From the NCBI RefSeq assembly GCF_000004825.1, contig NW_008805071.1, positions 868,001-932,000 of the forward strand: DNA of 64,000 nt. The letters are read 5' to 3'. Position numbers and translations under genes: made by a program. The DNA comes from Heterostelium album PN500. Lineage: Eukaryota; Evosea; Eumycetozoa; Acytosteliales; Acytosteliaceae. Positions within the stretch are counted from its first letter, which is position 1. Each line of letters begins with the position of its first letter. Shown here in pieces: positions 61,316 to 64,000 of the stretch. The notes beneath the pieces are model-generated. The model was not told the DNA's origin and did not search any database. It was given only the letters and a program-made list of their open reading frames with translations.

Positions 61316-62379
61316 AAAAATAAAAATAAATATAAACTAGAAATTGTAATAAGACGTTATACAAACAACTTCAATCCATGTTTGCTTTTGCAATGTATCT
61401 GCAAAATCGAATGAATGGAAAGGAAAAGTTCAGACTTTCGTTAAGACACGGGGGTGTCTGGAAAAATTTCAATTTTGAGTGATTTATGGTATGGGAACAT
61501 TTTTTTATTTTATTTTTTTTAGAATGTTGTGTTTCTGAGTTGGGAAAAACAGCTTGGACTCTCAGAGTCATCAGGTTGGGAGTTGATGTATACCACAATC
61601 AACTATGGTGCGACAGGCATAGCAACGGAGCTATGGAGAAACTAGAATAGTAACGGAGCTATAGAATGGCATGCATAGTAACGGAGCTTTAAAAAGGAGT
61701 GATTTGTTAATCGATATACGACTAAAAAAGCTCCGGTCATCAGGTGGTCGCAAACCGATATACGGCTTTTGATCCTGATGTTAAAAAGCTTTGATAATAG
61801 ATTAAGGTTTAAAATGTCTACAGATAAACTAAGTAACTACATATTTGCAAGTTTGCCCCAGTCTTCACTGCTAGGCCATTTATATTCGTTCATCAATCAC
61901 CTTAAAAGGAGGTTAAGTATTAATCGAAAACTAACAATTAACGTCTAAAAATGTCTACAGATAAAGAAAGTAAACAAATACAAAAAAATAAAATAAAATA
62001 AAAAAATATTTTTTCTAAATATTCTCCTCACTTTTGTTGATAGGCTTTAAGATGCGAAAAAAAAATCCCAAAGAAACAGCAAAATTTAAGCTTGGAAAGA
62101 AATTCATGTGAATAATTCCAATCAGATCTCCACCCACGGAGTTTTTTTTTTTACATTTTTTTCGTAAATATCTTTTTTTTTTCGTTAGAACTTTCTATTG
62201 ATTTTTTTAAGGTGGTTTTACACAAATCTTTTTTAGATTTTTTTTTTTTTTGAAAAAAAATAGAAAAAATTGATAATAATTTCGATATCCTTGATCGTAA
62301 AACTTCTTCTCTGTTTCTTTTTACAAACTTTCATTCAAATCAGATAATCTTATATTATTTATATTAAAAATAGAAAACA
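61316..62379. other. Intergenic with short direct repeats
   Basis: About 61618-61690 has three copies of a TAGTAACGGAGCTAT-like unit, then two CGATATACGRCT units (61713, 61760). ATGTCTACAGATAAA occurs at about 61814 and again at about 61950. This stretch is richer in G+C than the neighbouring spacer and has no ORF with a good start. The function is unknown; a structured or regulatory RNA is possible but unsupported. Confidence 0.5.
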
Positions 62380-64000
62380 ATGTTGAAATTAACATTATTA
62401 GCTATTTTACTTTTAGTTTCTGTTGCAGTATGTTTCCACATTAATTCTTTATATATATTTTTTTTCGTTCAAACATTAATCTAATATAACTTCTTATAGT
62501 GTGGACAAACATTTAACTATAAAATAAAAGCAGGTCCAGTCGTAAATGGAAAAGTTGTAACTACCACTTTCAATAATATCCCAATGCCTAAGGGATCTTA
62601 TGAGATTACAGGTGTTCAAGTTATGTTCCTCAATGAAACCAGCGCCAAACAATACGAACGTGAATACCTCAAGGTATTGGCTGTTGATATCACAGTAAAT
62701 AAACCATCCACTAGAAAGATTGTATCATTCACACTCTCAAACATTGCCCAACCAATGGTTTTCCCATCACCATACGTTATCTCCATCCCAGCCAACTCTA
62801 ATGCTTCGTTGACTCTCTCCTACTTCTCCACTGCCAGAGATATCCAAAATGTCTCAGTCTCTTACTACTTGAAGTTCTCTCCACAATCTTCAGCAAGTTT
62901 GCCATTGATTCGTACATCCACTTCGGCCACTGCAAACTCAACCTCTTTCAATGTTCCAGGTACTGGTGGATTGTTTGTACAAAAGGCAAGTGTCACCTGG
63001 CAATCGACTGTTGATGCCGCTTACTTTTTGACATCCGCATCAACTGGTGTTCTCAACGTAAGTTTGGTAAGTCCAACCAACCAAGTTTTGTGCGTATCAA
63101 ATCCAGTCTATCAAAATGGACTTCTCTTTGCAATGACCCCATGTTCTTCGATTGTTTCATTGGTCAAAGGACAATCTTACACCACCATTGCTGTATATAA
63201 TAATACAAAGCCAATCAAGGGTGTTTTCGCTGCAATGACTATTTATGTTGCTTTCCCTAAACCAACCACTACCGGTTCAACTACATCCACTCACACCACT
63301 ACCGGTCCAGCAACAACTCATACCACCACTGGTCCAGCGACCACCCACACCACTACCGGTCCAGCAGCTACACATACCACTACTGGTCCAGCCGCTACTC
63401 ACAGCACAACTGGTCCAGCTGCTACACATAGCACTACTGGTCCAGCTGCCACTCACAGCACTACTGGTCCAGCTGCTACACATAGCACTACTGGTCCAGC
63501 CACCACCGGTGGTTCATCCTCAGGTAAGACATCAGGTGGATCCTCAGGTGGATCATCAGGTAAATCATCGGGTGGATCATCAGGTAAATCATCAGGTGGA
63601 TCTTCAGGTGGATCTTCAGGAAAGTCATCGGGTGGATCATCAGGAAAGTCTACATCTAGTTCCGGTACCACCCAATCCGGTACATCAGGATCTGGAACAA
63701 CCACTCAATCCGGTACATCAGGCTCAACTACTCAATCTGGAACTGGATCACAATCAGGATCATCTGGTACCACCACCTCTGGTACTGGTTTCACTACCCA
63801 ATCAGGTTCAACCACTCAATCCGGTACCTCTGGACAAACTACTGGACAAACTTCTGGACAGACCTCTGGTCAAACTTCCGGTCAAACCTCTGGACAGACC
63901 ACTGGTCAAACTTCCGGTCAAACCTCTGGACAATCAACTGGTCAAACTTCTGGATCGACCGGTCAAACCTCTGGACAATCAACTGGTCAAACTTCAGGTC
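62380..64000 (+). CDS. Secreted Ser/Thr/Gly-rich repeat protein (3' truncated by window)
   Basis: Exon 1 is 62380-62427; exon 2 starts at 62500 and runs off the window. A signal peptide (MLKLTLLAILLLVSVA) is encoded by exon 1. The N-terminal ~270 residues form a beta-rich domain (YKIKAGPVVNGKVVTTTFNN, TRKIVSFTLSNIAQPMVF, VTWQSTVDAAYFLTSASTG) that I do not recognise; a carbohydrate-binding role is possible. A mucin-like stalk follows: GPAATHSTT units (63290-63500), then GSSGGSSGKS units (63510-63660), then GTTTQSGTSG and long SGQT repeats to the edge. Likely an extracellular matrix or spore-coat protein, as for the giant gene. Confidence 0.75.

Overview
This is an AT-rich nuclear segment from a dictyostelid social amoeba. 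The supporting signs are very short AT-rich introns with GTAAGT/GTATGT donors and TAG acceptors, long A and T tracts between genes, Gln/Asn/Thr homopolymers inside proteins, and lineage-typical families: spore-coat cysteine domains with follistatin-like repeats, FOLN-plus-mucin proteins, ankyrin and F-box-like repeat proteins, and a myosin IB. Coding regions are less AT-biased than I would expect for Dictyostelium discoideum, so another dictyostelid is more likely; the species is not resolved.

Layout. 1-7175 holds housekeeping genes: the end of an unidentified gene, BRX1 (ribosome biogenesis), mitochondrial HSP10, a tiny cysteine-rich secreted peptide, EMC7, SmE and eIF3h. 7772-15369 holds an MKT1-like post-transcriptional regulator, a secreted GMC oxidoreductase and a four-TM membrane protein. 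16802-24224 is tuberin (TSC2, Rheb GAP). 24225-25844 is a disturbed interval with tRNA-Val(AAC), a 36-A tract and a 56-bp inverted repeat. 25845-34244 holds two ankyrin-type proteins, serine palmitoyltransferase subunit 1 and an MIT-LIM-arrestin adaptor.

35132-49899 is best read as one giant seven-exon gene for a secreted spore-coat/mucin-like protein of about 4,760 residues, with one apparent single-base frameshift. The exon phases add up to an intact frame once that base is counted. 50300-52600 holds a broken surface-protein gene and a perfect 45-bp hairpin. 52744-59178 holds UFC1, an F-box/LRR-like protein and myosin IB. 60750-61315 encodes a small zinc protein. The window ends inside a secreted Ser/Thr/Gly-rich repeat protein.

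The genes do not form one pathway. Recurrent themes are growth and translation (BRX1, eIF3h, SmE, TSC2, MKT1), ER and lipid homeostasis (EMC7, UFC1, SPTLC1) and the extracellular or spore-coat surface (giant gene, terminal gene, GMC enzyme, small peptide). The least expected signals are the giant gene and three inverted duplications of short coding-like segments that could form hairpin RNAs.
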